Origin: Mucilaginibacter endophyticus
GTDB taxonomy: Bacteria > Bacteroidota > Bacteroidia > Sphingobacteriales > Sphingobacteriaceae
Length of the DNA stretch: 64,000 nt
Direction of reading: 5' to 3'
Assembly: GCF_003351025.1 (NCBI RefSeq)
Contig: NZ_QPCG01000004.1
Location: 248,001 to 312,000 of the forward strand
Part shown: positions 36,422 to 45,437 of the stretch, in pieces
Position numbering within the stretch: position 1 is the first letter of the stretch
Layout: the number at the start of each line of letters is the position of its first letter
Program-made: the position numbers and the translations under genes
The notes under the pieces: model-generated
The model's input: only the letters and a program-made list of their open reading frames with translations
The model's database searches: none
What the model was told of the DNA's origin: nothing

Positions 36422-36511
36422 TGTCATTGCGAGCGAAGCGTGGCAACCGCACGGAAGTATAACCGCTCTGCAGAGCATGCGATTGCTTCGTCGTTCCTCC
36501 TCGCAATGACA
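36422..36511. repeat. REP-like element, copy 4
   Basis: tgtcattgcgagcgaagcgt at one end and cgttcctcctcgcaatgaca at the other form a long imperfect hairpin downstream of metF. Confidence 0.8.
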
Positions 36512-36603
36512 TGTTTTTATTATGCCCGACACTTAAACCATTGGCCCTGTTGTGATTGATAAATTAAAATATTTACTTTTAATTATCAATCCAACGCCTG
36601 CCT

Positions 36604-37161
36604 ATGGATACCTTTAGTCACATCAAGGCTGTTATCAGCATTACACTGGGCCTTAGCATTACGCACCTGCTTAAAGGCGCAGCCAAACAAATTCAACATC
36701 CAGGCCGTGACAAGCCTTATTGGGTGCATAACCTGTGGACACTTTACCTGTTTATTTTACTGCTGCATTTTTGGTGGTGGGAAATCAACCTTCACGAAAT
36801 AAAGCATTGGCTTTTTGCCGAATACTTCTTTATCATCATCTATATTGTAACCTATTACAGCGTTTGCGCCCTGCTATATCCCGATGACCTGAAGGATTAT
36901 CAGGGTTATAAAGATTACTTCTACTCGCGGCGCAAATGGATCTTCGGCATTTTAGGTGCCAGCTATCTGCTTGATCTTATTGATACGGAAATAAAAGGTG
37001 CCACTTATGTGCATCATTACAGTATCGAGTATCCTATCCGCAATATCAGCCATTTCATATTATGTATGATAGCTATAAAAGTAGAAAACCGGAAATTCCA
37101 CGCAGCTTTGGTGATCCTGTTTATCCTGTACGAAACATCGTATATTTTAAGGTTATTTTAA
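36604..37161 (+). CDS. Hypothetical integral membrane protein
   Basis: A 185-aa protein with about five hydrophobic helices (near residues 12-25, 42-60, 70-92, 112-128 and 155-185). Charged loops carry several histidines (HFWWWEINLHEIKHW). I do not recognise the family. It stands alone between a REP-like repeat and a convergent gene. Confidence 0.6.
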   Translation: MDTFSHIKAVISITLGLSITHLLKGAAKQIQHPGRDKPYWVHNLWTLYLFILLLHFWWWEINLHEIKHWLFAEYFFIIIYIVTYYSVCALLYPDDLKDYQGYKDYFYSRRKWIFGILGASYLLDLIDTEIKGATYVHHYSIEYPIRNISHFILCMIAIKVENRKFHAALVILFILYETSYILRLF

Positions 37162-37221
37162 CTGCTTAAATGAGAGGGCGCCGACATGCAACGACACCCT
37201 CTTCCCCGTCCACATTGCAGG

Positions 37222-39060
37222 TTACTTGCAAAAGATAACCTGATTCGGTTTTGCCCAGTCATTACTTTCGCCGGTGGTTAGTTTTCGGGAAGTAGTCAGG
37301 GTTAGGCTATACGCGCATGAGGGCCATGCGCTAAAAGGAGGAGTTAAAACAAAAGGTGCCGGAGCGGCCAGGTTAAATTTCTTAGCCTCGCCACGCGGAA
37401 TTGTTCCGCCCGGTAAACCGCTCACATTGCCGGTAGCGTTTGACCATACCCCCAATTGCCAACTGGCAATCAGTTCATGATCAACAGTATAATCGGCATG
37501 GGCTACTCCGCTTACCGGGGTGCAGCCGCTACCACCACCCGCAAAAAGCTCTTCCAGCTTCAGCAAACTCACTTCGTTCCAATTATTGACGTAGATTTTG
37601 CCGATAAGCGATTGCGTGTTAAGATTTGGAGAGCCTGGATTGGTCGGATCATCGGTAGTTTGAAATTTGATATACAACATTTTACCGTTCTTTTGACTGG
37701 CAACCGACACATCCAATCCTGGAGTTAACCCGGCGCTGGCATCTCCTCCGCCAATAATAGTTGTAGTATTCAGGTAAAACAGCGAACCATAAAAGCCATT
37801 ATCAAGCGCGGGCTGATCTACCCTTACCCAACCATTGGCGTCAGGGTGCAGTACATGATCAGGTATGGGATTAGGATAATTATCAGCAGGTACGCTGTCT
37901 GGTACAGATGCAGGCTGATTGATATCGATCACCACATCCTGAAATGCCGTAGTACCATTCCAGGTGATTTGACGGGTGCCCACCTTTAATGCTGTAGCTT
38001 CCATCTGAGCAGTAGTTACCGGGCTATAGTTCACATTATCTGTCGAGAACAAAAAGCGGTAATAAAGCGGACTGGCAGGTGCTGTAGGTACTTTCTTGGT
38101 AGCATAGCCTCCCAGCTTAACCGAACCAAAGAAACCGAAGCCGGTGCCACCTGCTCCAAATTTGCTGATGAGGGTTTTGCCACTGCCATCAATATCAGAT
38201 GTGATACTAAAATTGCCTACCGATGTAAACCATGGCGTGTCGCTGGTGATGATTCCGCCGCCCGGGATACACAGTTTTACGCAGAAACAGTTATTGGCAT
38301 TGTGGCGGTCATTTTGGCGGCCACGGGTACGGTCTTCGGCCAATAGCACGGTGCCCGATGAGCTTTCAATCCTGAAATAATAATCAGGTCCGGCAGGCCA
38401 CTCTACATTAAGCCATGGCAATAAGGTTTTTCTGAAATTGTCGCCGGGATATACAATGGTGAATTTGCCGTTGTTATCGGTATAAGCGGTGCCCAGAAAG
38501 TCATCCTGCAACAGGTCAACATCATAGGCAAAAACCTTAACTCCCGGAATTGGCTTTTTGGTTTCACAATCGTTTACATAACCGCAAACCACCCATATAT
38601 CCAGTAGCGTAAGGATCCGGCAAAACCACTTGGCATCTATTTTATAATCAAATCTCGCGTATTGAGCGTTTTCCTGGGTAGTTTTATACAGGGGTTGCAG
38701 CGTAGTAATATGAAACTGTAATAATGGCCCTTTTTTAGGCAATGGGATTTTGAAAGGTACATTGCCACAATACCAGTCCACATCAATGCTTCCACCTTCA
38801 TAACCAGATTTAGCGCCATCTATTTCAATGGTAAAGTCGCCGTTTTCCTGTACGTCGGCCTGGGTAATGAACAAGCGCTCTTTAGCTTTTAGCTCATCGT
38901 CATTTACCTGGTGAAAGGTTTGTTTTGGATCGGCCACAGCAAGCCGGGTTTCATTTTGCTGATCGGATGGTCGGTAAACCTTTACCGATGTTCCCGCAAC
39001 AGGCAGTTCACAATCAGAACATAACAGCCCGCGCAGGTTTCCTTTAATAATGTAGTTCAT
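37222..39060 (-). CDS. Large hypothetical protein with transthyretin-like domains
   Basis: A 612-aa protein without signal peptide. Residues 1-110 and 165-250 look like two transthyretin/carboxypeptidase-regulatory-like beta-sandwiches (GYVNDCETKKPIPGVKVFAYD, then GTAYTDNNGKFTIVYPGD). The rest is strand-rich, with Cys pairs (CSDC, CFCVKLC) and a glycine-rich middle. The lack of an export signal with such extracellular-type domains suggests a non-Sec route or a structural/secretion-apparatus component, but no such genes are nearby. The function is unknown. Confidence 0.6.
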   Translation of the reverse strand: MNYIIKGNLRGLLCSDCELPVAGTSVKVYRPSDQQNETRLAVADPKQTFHQVNDDELKAKERLFITQADVQENGDFTIEIDGAKSGYEGGSIDVDWYCGNVPFKIPLPKKGPLLQFHITTLQPLYKTTQENAQYARFDYKIDAKWFCRILTLLDIWVVCGYVNDCETKKPIPGVKVFAYDVDLLQDDFLGTAYTDNNGKFTIVYPGDNFRKTLLPWLNVEWPAGPDYYFRIESSSGTVLLAEDRTRGRQNDRHNANNCFCVKLCIPGGGIITSDTPWFTSVGNFSITSDIDGSGKTLISKFGAGGTGFGFFGSVKLGGYATKKVPTAPASPLYYRFLFSTDNVNYSPVTTAQMEATALKVGTRQITWNGTTAFQDVVIDINQPASVPDSVPADNYPNPIPDHVLHPDANGWVRVDQPALDNGFYGSLFYLNTTTIIGGGDASAGLTPGLDVSVASQKNGKMLYIKFQTTDDPTNPGSPNLNTQSLIGKIYVNNWNEVSLLKLEELFAGGGSGCTPVSGVAHADYTVDHELIASWQLGVWSNATGNVSGLPGGTIPRGEAKKFNLAAPAPFVLTPPFSAWPSCAYSLTLTTSRKLTTGESNDWAKPNQVIFCK

Positions 39061-39291
39061 ACGTTTTTGGTTAGAATTTGTACCGGCTTACTCTTTAAAC
39101 TGGATTTTCAGCATACTCCACCACAAGCAAGCCCATGCAGGGCTCTTTTGCTGAGTCAAAGTTTGGGCAAAATCTAAAGGCAATCAACGTTGCTACCACG
39201 CTAATAAAGGCTGTGCTTGTACGCGATTTAAAGACGTATCACCAACATTGAACCGGGCGTATAATTACGTGCAAGGAGAGAATAGTTAAAC
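39061..39291. other. Non-coding spacer
   Basis: Between the 612-aa gene and the candidate small RNA. A short hairpin (agcccatgcagggct followed by cttttg, 39127-39147) is the only structure I see. A 38-codon ORF from the atg at 39133 has no recognisable features. Confidence 0.4.
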
Positions 39292-39424
39292 AAAAAAGCG
39301 CCTTCCTGATTAAGGAAAAGCGCGTCCCATAAATTTTGATTTGCTACTGGTTAAGTAAAGGACTGCAAGGCCTCGGTTCCGCCGCGAGATTATAGCTCCC
39401 GGCACTGTACAAGGCCCCACTTAA
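39292..39424 (-). ncRNA. Candidate structured small RNA with intrinsic terminator
   Basis: Read on the minus strand, a GC-rich block sits in an AT-rich gap. ggccttg pairs with cgaggcc, enclosing the hairpin gccgggag-ctataat-ctcgcggc. An outer ttaagt/acttaa pair and an asymmetric bubble flank it. The 3' end is a clear intrinsic terminator (gcgc-ttttcct/aggaa-ggcgc, then six T). A TTG with an AT-rich -7 region lies just upstream (39443-39445). The long bubble-bearing hairpin recalls 6S RNA, possibly the 6S-Flavo type, but the match is unverified. The 5' end is approximate. Confidence 0.5.
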
Positions 39425-39747
39425 TATAAATATTACTTAAGGCAAGCTAATAAATAATATTTACATTTCAATATAAAAGTCCGACCATTTTAAAACGTCT
39501 TATTTCATATATAAAACCCACAAAAAACTGCCGTTAAAAGCCACGTAAGATTACAGTTTCTGATACGTAGAAATACGCATAATAAAACCGTAATAAAACG
39601 GATTAATAAAATTAAAACACTAATTATCAATGTTTTAATCGAAACCAAAACCCATCCAATACCTTACATAGCCAGGGGATATCATTGAAACAGTAGCTTA
39701 TTAGTATTAGTTTTATGTAAAAAACTCTCTACACGCTATTATTTTTT
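39425..39747. other. AT-rich promoter region
   Basis: No ORF. It presumably holds the promoter for the candidate small RNA (minus) and for the operon starting at 39748 (plus). I see no confident box for the latter. Confidence 0.4.
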
Positions 39748-40236
39748 ATGGAAACACAAGAAAGAAGACCCTCATCACCTATCACCGGAAAGGAAGGCGC
39801 ACCAATTGAACTTGATTTAGCGGCACAATGGACCGAAAATCACCGCCACCGTAATCCTAAAGATAATATATCACAATTTTTTGGCCGCGAAATATTAAAT
39901 ACCATACTTAATCAGCCCGATTGCATGGGTATTCGTATTTATTATGCCAATGATCAAAGACTAAATTCCTGGCAGAAGTTTTGGATTGCTATAAGTAATT
40001 TCCTGTTATCTGTTATCGCAAACGTTGGCGGGCAGCAGCATTTCATTATAACCGGGGTTCTCGAAACCGGAGAAGATCAACTACCAGAAGACAATGCACC
40101 CAAAGCTAAATCCACAGAAGGCGTTCAAACATTTTCATTAATGTCGGCAACAACATCTAATACCCTTGGCGAGATGTCGTTACCATGCCCAGGTTCATCA
40201 GGCTGTCCACAAAATAGGCTTACAGGTAAAAGCTGA
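39748..40236 (+). CDS. Conserved Bacteroidota small protein (QPxCxGIRIYY family), unknown function
   Basis: A 162-aa protein. The core WTENHRHRNPKDNISQFFGR, then EILNTILNQPDCMGIRIYYA, matches a pattern that I know from many unnamed Bacteroidota proteins. A hydrophobic stretch (FWIAISNFLLSVIANVGG, about residues 77-94) and a low-complexity C-terminus follow. It is the first gene of a four-gene run with a 7TM protein, a histidine kinase and a response regulator, suggesting a sensory or signalling role. Confidence 0.65.
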   Translation: METQERRPSSPITGKEGAPIELDLAAQWTENHRHRNPKDNISQFFGREILNTILNQPDCMGIRIYYANDQRLNSWQKFWIAISNFLLSVIANVGGQQHFIITGVLETGEDQLPEDNAPKAKSTEGVQTFSLMSATTSNTLGEMSLPCPGSSGCPQNRLTGKS

Positions 40237-40247
40237 GGCCAATCGCT

Positions 40248-40883
40248 ATGCCCATAGATATTTTATTTGGCAACATTTCTGTAATTTCCGGCTTTATACC
40301 GGTAATTGTGGCTGCAGTCAATTATAGGCAGCTTGATAAGGTATTGCGGCTGCTTGCGTTATATTTTGTTTTTTCGGTATTAGTTGATATCGACCTTTGG
40401 CTATCTCTAAATATATTCAAAGTAAAAAACACAATGCCTATCCTGCATGTGTTTGTAATGATCAGCGTAATCTTATTGGGTATTGTTTATTACTACATGT
40501 ACAGTAATAATTATTTAAAAAGGATATCAATTATACTCACTATTTCAACAGCGATTATTTCGATATTTTATGCACGTAATATGTTGCTATACCCCTCAAT
40601 ACCAATTACGGCACTGGGTATATTGTTAATCATATTCTCGCTGATATATTTTTATCAAATGCTTTATCCACATGAATATGTTCCCCTGGAAAAACAAAGT
40701 CTGTTTTGGATAAACGCGGGGATACTTTTTTACTCTGGAGTAAATATTTTTTTGTTTATGCTCTTAAATCAGATACCCGCTCAGCACAGGGCCAATTATT
40801 ATATAATTCATAATGTTACGAATATCATTGCCAATATATTATATTCGATAGGATTATTCCGCAAGCCGAAGCAATTAGCGTAA
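40248..40883 (+). CDS. Seven-helix membrane protein, unknown
   Basis: A 211-aa protein composed almost entirely of about seven transmembrane segments, with few charged residues. It starts 12 bp after the previous stop and ends just before the kinase gene. It could be the membrane sensor for the adjacent kinase, whose own membrane part is a single helix. No catalytic motif is visible. Confidence 0.65.
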   Translation: MPIDILFGNISVISGFIPVIVAAVNYRQLDKVLRLLALYFVFSVLVDIDLWLSLNIFKVKNTMPILHVFVMISVILLGIVYYYMYSNNYLKRISIILTISTAIISIFYARNMLLYPSIPITALGILLIIFSLIYFYQMLYPHEYVPLEKQSLFWINAGILFYSGVNIFLFMLLNQIPAQHRANYYIIHNVTNIIANILYSIGLFRKPKQLA

Positions 40884-40900
40884 AACACGGTTTGTTCACT

Positions 40901-41707
40901 ATGGGCATGTACAAAAACACTTTTCTGCAAATATCCGAAAACGGCCTGATCCCTGTTCTGATCATAGGGACTCTTGTGGTTGTTGTCCTCATTGTGTTTT
41001 TATTCTTCTTCGTAATTATTTATCAGCGGCGGATGCTTAAAAACCAGGCAGAGTTACGCGAGCTTAATGATGCCCGCCAAACCGAATTAATGAACGCCGT
41101 TTTTGAAACCCAGGAAAGTGAACGCCGGCGCCTGGCCGAAGATCTGCATGACAGTGTTGGCCAGGTGCTTTCGGCTATAAAACTTAACCTGCACCGGCTG
41201 GATAAAAATTGTGTAAACGAAGTTACTCAACCCCTGCTTTTAGATACCCGCAAACTGGCCGACGAATGTATCCAGGAGATCAGGAACATCATCCAAAATG
41301 TATTGCCCCCGATACTTACAGATTATGGACTGCTTGTTGCGGTTGAAGCACTGTGTACCAAGGTTGAGCATAATACCCATATCAAAGTTAAGTTCACTAA
41401 AAACTTTGCCGATAAGCGCTTCCCTAACGATATTGAACTTGCATTTTACCGCATAGCGCAGGAGCTTTTTGGCAATGCCATCAAACATTCGGAAGCCACT
41501 GCTATAAACCTCAATATGGCCCTTGATGCCGGTTACCTGGTCATGGAATTTAAGGATAACGGCAAGGGCTTTAATATGGATGATGTTAAACAGGGCTTCG
41601 GGCTTAAAAATTTACAGAGCCGTGTGCAACTCATTAACGGTGAAATAAATACATACAGCAAACCGCTAAGCGGAGCAATTACAATCATTAAATTAAAAGT
41701 AGCATAG
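40901..41707 (+). CDS. NarL-type sensor histidine kinase (HisKA_3)
   Basis: A 268-aa kinase with one N-terminal transmembrane helix (about residues 17-42), a short coiled coil, the HisKA_3 H-box ESERRRLAEDLHDSVGQ, and an HATPase domain (RIAQELFGNAIKHS, then FKDNGKGF and GLKNLQSRV). The frame is open from a TTG at 40892; the ATG at 40901 (or 40907) is preferred. It lacks its own periplasmic sensor, so the upstream 7TM protein may supply the input. Confidence 0.9.
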   Translation: MGMYKNTFLQISENGLIPVLIIGTLVVVVLIVFLFFFVIIYQRRMLKNQAELRELNDARQTELMNAVFETQESERRRLAEDLHDSVGQVLSAIKLNLHRLDKNCVNEVTQPLLLDTRKLADECIQEIRNIIQNVLPPILTDYGLLVAVEALCTKVEHNTHIKVKFTKNFADKRFPNDIELAFYRIAQELFGNAIKHSEATAINLNMALDAGYLVMEFKDNGKGFNMDDVKQGFGLKNLQSRVQLINGEINTYSKPLSGAITIIKLKVA

Positions 41708-41758
41708 TTAAAATCAATAGCCTATATTTATTGATTATTTGAATTTTGAAAGCAACCA

Positions 41759-42415
41759 ATGGGCCCAATTAAATTAGGTATAGTAGACGACCATAAAATT
41801 TTTAGAAATGGTTTAAAAGCTACCCTTGAAGATTGCGGGGATTTTGAACTGTTACTCGAAGCTTCAAACGGCAAAGAGCTGATAGGCTTGTTAACCGATA
41901 AAACCCCCGACGTTATATTGATGGACATTAAAATGCCCGAAATGGACGGCATTCAAACAGCCGCTTATGTTCACCAGCATTTTAAGGAAATCAAGATCCT
42001 GGCGCTGTCCATGTTTAACGAAGACAAATATATTGTGGATATGATGAAGGCCGGAGCATCGGGCTATCTGCTCAAAAATGCCGAGCCGGAAGAGATCATC
42101 GAGGCCGTATCAACCGTTCACAACAAAGGCTTTTATTTTAACGAGCACCTTTCTATAACGCTCATCAAACAACTGGTAGGTAATGACCAGGCCGATAACA
42201 TCCCCAACAACAAAACTGATCTTAACGAACGCGAAATTGAAGTGCTTAAGCTGGTTTGCCAGGAATGCTCCAACCAGGAAATAGCAGATAAAATTTTTCT
42301 GAGCGTACGCACTGTTGAAGGTTACCGTGCAAGGTTATTTGAAAAAACCGGTTCCAAGAATTTAGTAGGGCTTGTTATATATGCCATTAAACGCGGCATT
42401 ATTAATGTTACTTAG
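41759..42415 (+). CDS. NarL/LuxR-family response regulator
   Basis: A 218-aa regulator. The receiver domain has VDDHKIFRNG, a phospho-acceptor Asp in VILMDIKMPEMDG, and the switch lysine in YLLKNA. The GerE-type helix-turn-helix spans about 150-210 (LNEREIEVLKLVCQECSNQE, then LSVRTVEGYRARL). It follows the kinase after 51 bp and completes the operon begun at 39748. Confidence 0.93.
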   Translation: MGPIKLGIVDDHKIFRNGLKATLEDCGDFELLLEASNGKELIGLLTDKTPDVILMDIKMPEMDGIQTAAYVHQHFKEIKILALSMFNEDKYIVDMMKAGASGYLLKNAEPEEIIEAVSTVHNKGFYFNEHLSITLIKQLVGNDQADNIPNNKTDLNEREIEVLKLVCQECSNQEIADKIFLSVRTVEGYRARLFEKTGSKNLVGLVIYAIKRGIINVT

Positions 42416-42499
42416 TTTTTAGTCCGGAGTATGGAGTCTAAAGGAGAAGAACCTGACTTCCGACTTTGGGCTTCTGACTCAAGACTTTGCATTTAACAA

Positions 42500-43393
42500 C
42501 TACGCCGATAACTTCTTATCCCCTGCCAAATTACGCATAAACCTTTTGCGGTAATTAAGCGGGCTCAGGTTCATTTTTGCTTTAAACATTTTATAAAAAT
42601 GCGATACGTCGCCAAAGCCGCTCTCAAACGAGATCTCTGAAATAGGTTTATCGGTTTGCACCAGCTGCTGAATAGCATAATTAAGCCGGTACTCAATTAT
42701 GGTTTCCATAAATGTTTTGCGGGTAACTTTTTTAAAGTACTTGCAAAAAGCATTCGGGGTCATGTTGGCGATACTGGCAGCTTTATCTAACGATACATGC
42801 TTTCTGAAATTTTCAACCAGGTAAGCAAACACGGGATTGATCCGCTCCCGCTCGGTATTGGTACGTTCGCCAATAATACGATGCTGATCGAGCAGCACAT
42901 ATTCATCCGACGAAGCCATCCGGTGCAAGATCTCCAGCAAACCTATCAGCATCCTGAAATTGCTTTTTTCGTTAACCAGGTTAAGCAATAATTTTTTTAC
43001 TTCAACTCCGGTTTCTCCATAGAACGACACTCCGCATCCGCTTTGTTGAAAAAGCTTTTTGATAAGCTGCAGTTCAAACTTGTTAAAAAACTCTTCACCC
43101 AAAAAAGCGTCGTTGAACTGGATCACTACGGCACTCGCATCGCGCAGCACTGCTTCGTTGTGTTCAAGTTTCCAGCAGTGCGGCAAATTGGGGCCGAGCA
43201 AAACCAGATCGCCCGAGGCAAAATCCTCCATATGGCTGCCAACGTAGCGTTTGCCGGAGCCGCTAATAATACACGTCAGTTCATATTCTTCATGAAAATG
43301 ATAAGGCGCATCAAATGCAAGCTTATCAAATTTCCTTATCAGAAACGACTGTGTATTGGTAGGTTGAAGAATTTCGTACGAGGCTTTTATCAT
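42500..43393 (-). CDS. AraC-family regulator with cupin-type sensor
   Basis: A 297-aa regulator. The N-terminal half is a cupin-like ligand-binding domain (YHFHEEYELTCIISGSGKRY, GDLVLLGPNLPHCWK). The AraC double helix-turn-helix occupies about 190-290 (KAASIANMTPNAFCKYFKKV, then SEISFESGFGDVSHFYKMFK). It is divergent from the PhyH dioxygenase gene with a 124-bp spacer, so it probably regulates that gene in response to a carbohydrate-like or small ligand. Confidence 0.9.
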   Translation of the reverse strand: MIKASYEILQPTNTQSFLIRKFDKLAFDAPYHFHEEYELTCIISGSGKRYVGSHMEDFASGDLVLLGPNLPHCWKLEHNEAVLRDASAVVIQFNDAFLGEEFFNKFELQLIKKLFQQSGCGVSFYGETGVEVKKLLLNLVNEKSNFRMLIGLLEILHRMASSDEYVLLDQHRIIGERTNTERERINPVFAYLVENFRKHVSLDKAASIANMTPNAFCKYFKKVTRKTFMETIIEYRLNYAIQQLVQTDKPISEISFESGFGDVSHFYKMFKAKMNLSPLNYRKRFMRNLAGDKKLSA

Positions 43394-43517
43394 TGCATAT
43401 ATTAACGTAAATATTATTTCAAATCAAATTACGGATAAAATCACCCATAAATGTACCATTCATTTCATTTTTTTTCAACAAAAGATGAGTTTACTTTGAA
43501 ATATAAACCTAAAAGCT

Positions 43518-44339
43518 ATGAATACACAGATCGCTCACCTTCCGTCGCTCGAAAATTCCATAAAAATATCTAACCACAATATTAATGAATTTCGCGAAAA
43601 AGGCCATACCCTTGTGCACGAAGTGCTTACAAAAGACGAGATTGCAGCCTATCGTCCAATCATTGTTGGGGCGGCCGACAGGTACAATACAGAAAAGCGC
43701 AAGCTGGAAGAGCGCGACACCTATGGCAAAGCTTTTTTACAGATCATGAATTTATGGCAGGTTGATGAGGATGTTAAAACCTTTGTAATGGCCAAACGCC
43801 TTGGCAAAATTGCCGCCGACCTGATGGGTGTTGAAAATGTACGTATTTATCATGACCAGGCGCTGTTTAAAGAACCCGGCGGTGGACCAACCCCATGGCA
43901 TCAGGATCAGTATTATTGGCCCATTGACACCAACAACACCGTAACCCTTTGGATGCCCCTGGTTGATATCGATGTAAACATGGGCATGCTAACCTTCGCG
44001 TCGGGTTCATACGTTAACGGCGCTGTATTTAACACCGAAATTTCCGACGAATCCGAATCAGCATTTGATGAATATGTTAAAGAGAAGGGATTTGAAATAA
44101 CCCGGGCCAAAAACATGAAAGCCGGCGACGCGACATGGCACCGTGGTTTTACCATCCACAATGCCCCCGGTAACAACTCGGATAAAATGCGCGAAGTAAT
44201 GACCATTATTTACGTAGCCGACGGCGCCCGCGTTACCCCCTACAAAAACGAATGGCAAAAAAACGATCACCATAAATGGCTCATGAGTAAGCCCATTGGT
44301 GAGCTGATAGATTCTGAAATGAACCCGAAAGTGTTGTAA
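43518..44339 (+). CDS. Phytanoyl-CoA dioxygenase (PhyH) family protein
   Basis: A 273-aa Fe(II)/2-oxoglutarate oxygenase. The metal triad is visible as H128-x-D130 in PWHQDQYYWP and H214 in FTIHNAPGNNS, with R225 for 2-oxoglutarate. The substrate is not predictable; relatives hydroxylate ectoine, fatty acyl groups and natural products. Its regulator appears to be the divergent AraC gene. It converges with the ergothioneine operon, but I see no functional tie. Confidence 0.9.
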   Translation: MNTQIAHLPSLENSIKISNHNINEFREKGHTLVHEVLTKDEIAAYRPIIVGAADRYNTEKRKLEERDTYGKAFLQIMNLWQVDEDVKTFVMAKRLGKIAADLMGVENVRIYHDQALFKEPGGGPTPWHQDQYYWPIDTNNTVTLWMPLVDIDVNMGMLTFASGSYVNGAVFNTEISDESESAFDEYVKEKGFEITRAKNMKAGDATWHRGFTIHNAPGNNSDKMREVMTIIYVADGARVTPYKNEWQKNDHHKWLMSKPIGELIDSEMNPKVL

Positions 44340-44340
44340 A

Positions 44341-44421
44341 CAGAACCTTGATTAGCTTGATTAAAGGATGACTTGATAACAAGGGCATCCTTTAATCCTA
44401 AAATCAGGCAAATCATGGTTA
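44341..44421. repeat. Imperfect inverted repeat (cagaaccttgatt family), likely bidirectional terminator
   Basis: cagaaccttgatt at one end and aatcatggtt at the other, with an internal stem attaaaggatg/catcctttaat. It lies between the convergent phyH and egtD genes. A fragment of the same family occurs at 25351. Confidence 0.65.
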
Positions 44422-44423
44422 GG

Positions 44424-45413
44424 TCACGCCGCCACCCATACCGCGTCGATAAACCATTTCTTGGTATCAAAAAACTGGCCTACCGGCTGGAAGCCTGTGT
44501 TAACGGCTATCTGATCGGTTTGCATGATGGTAAACTTCTGGGAAATCTCCATGTAGATGTACTCATCCTTTTTGAAATCTATTTTTTCGTGGCCGATAGC
44601 AACCTGCTGATCCTGTAAACTAATGAGATAACTTTTGCAGGCCCCGGTTGCGGGATCATAAGTTGGATAATGTTCAAACTTGCTCACATCAAAATTACCA
44701 TGTAGTTCACGATTGATACGACGGAGCAGATTGAGATTAAATTCGCGGGTAATGCCATCTTTATCATTGTAAGCAGCAAGAACCACGCGCGGATCTTTTT
44801 TTAGGTCCATCCCAATCAGCACCATATCCCCTTCCGACAGGTTGTTTCTTAACTCGCGACAAAACTCAATAGCTCCGTCAAGCGGCATATTGCCGATGTT
44901 TGAACCTAAAAACAAAACCACCTTACGTCTTGGCGAGATAGCAGCAGCCCTTTTCAGCATTTCAAAATATTCGCCGTTAAGTCCGGTAATTTTTAAACCA
45001 GGCAAGGTTACAGGCAGGGTTATGTTGAGATAGGATATTACATTCTCCGATATATCGATGGGCAGATAAGTAAAATCAGCCTTTTTATCCAGCAGATACT
45101 TAAGCAGGTAAGTTGATTTAGTGGCGTCACCGGCACCAAGTTCTATCAGGTCAAAAGCATCGCCATCAGCAATCAGCGCATCGCAGATCTCGGCTGTTTT
45201 TTCCGAAAATATTTCCAGTTCGCAATTGGTTGGATAATATTCCGGGCAGTTCATCAACTCCTGGAACAGCTTATCGCCGTTAGCATCATAAAAATACTTT
45301 GAGTTAAGGTGCTTTGGCTCCGCTTGTAACCCCGCTATAACATCAGCATAAAACTGCCTGTTTTCTTCGCTTATGGTACAATTGACGGTTGTTGTTGTAA
45401 AAACTTGATCCAT
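44424..45413 (-). CDS. egtD: L-histidine N(alpha)-methyltransferase
   Basis: A 329-aa SAM-dependent enzyme that trimethylates histidine to hercynine, the first step of ergothioneine synthesis. EgtD features are LNSKYFYDANGDKLFQELMN near the N-terminus, the SAM site LIELGAGDATKS, LGSNIGNMP, and a C-terminal EYIYMEISQKF segment contributing to the histidine pocket. It is the last gene of a six-gene minus-strand operon, 24 bp after egtB. Confidence 0.95.
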   Translation of the reverse strand: MDQVFTTTTVNCTISEENRQFYADVIAGLQAEPKHLNSKYFYDANGDKLFQELMNCPEYYPTNCELEIFSEKTAEICDALIADGDAFDLIELGAGDATKSTYLLKYLLDKKADFTYLPIDISENVISYLNITLPVTLPGLKITGLNGEYFEMLKRAAAISPRRKVVLFLGSNIGNMPLDGAIEFCRELRNNLSEGDMVLIGMDLKKDPRVVLAAYNDKDGITREFNLNLLRRINRELHGNFDVSKFEHYPTYDPATGACKSYLISLQDQQVAIGHEKIDFKKDEYIYMEISQKFTIMQTDQIAVNTGFQPVGQFFDTKKWFIDAVWVAA

Positions 45414-45437
45414 AGGTGGTGGTGGTTTTGTGACAAT

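Noticed and set aside
39133..39249. 38-codon ORF starting at the atg in the hairpin near 39133
   Set aside because: No ribosome-binding signal, no leader or membrane motif and no relation to neighbours; probably chance.
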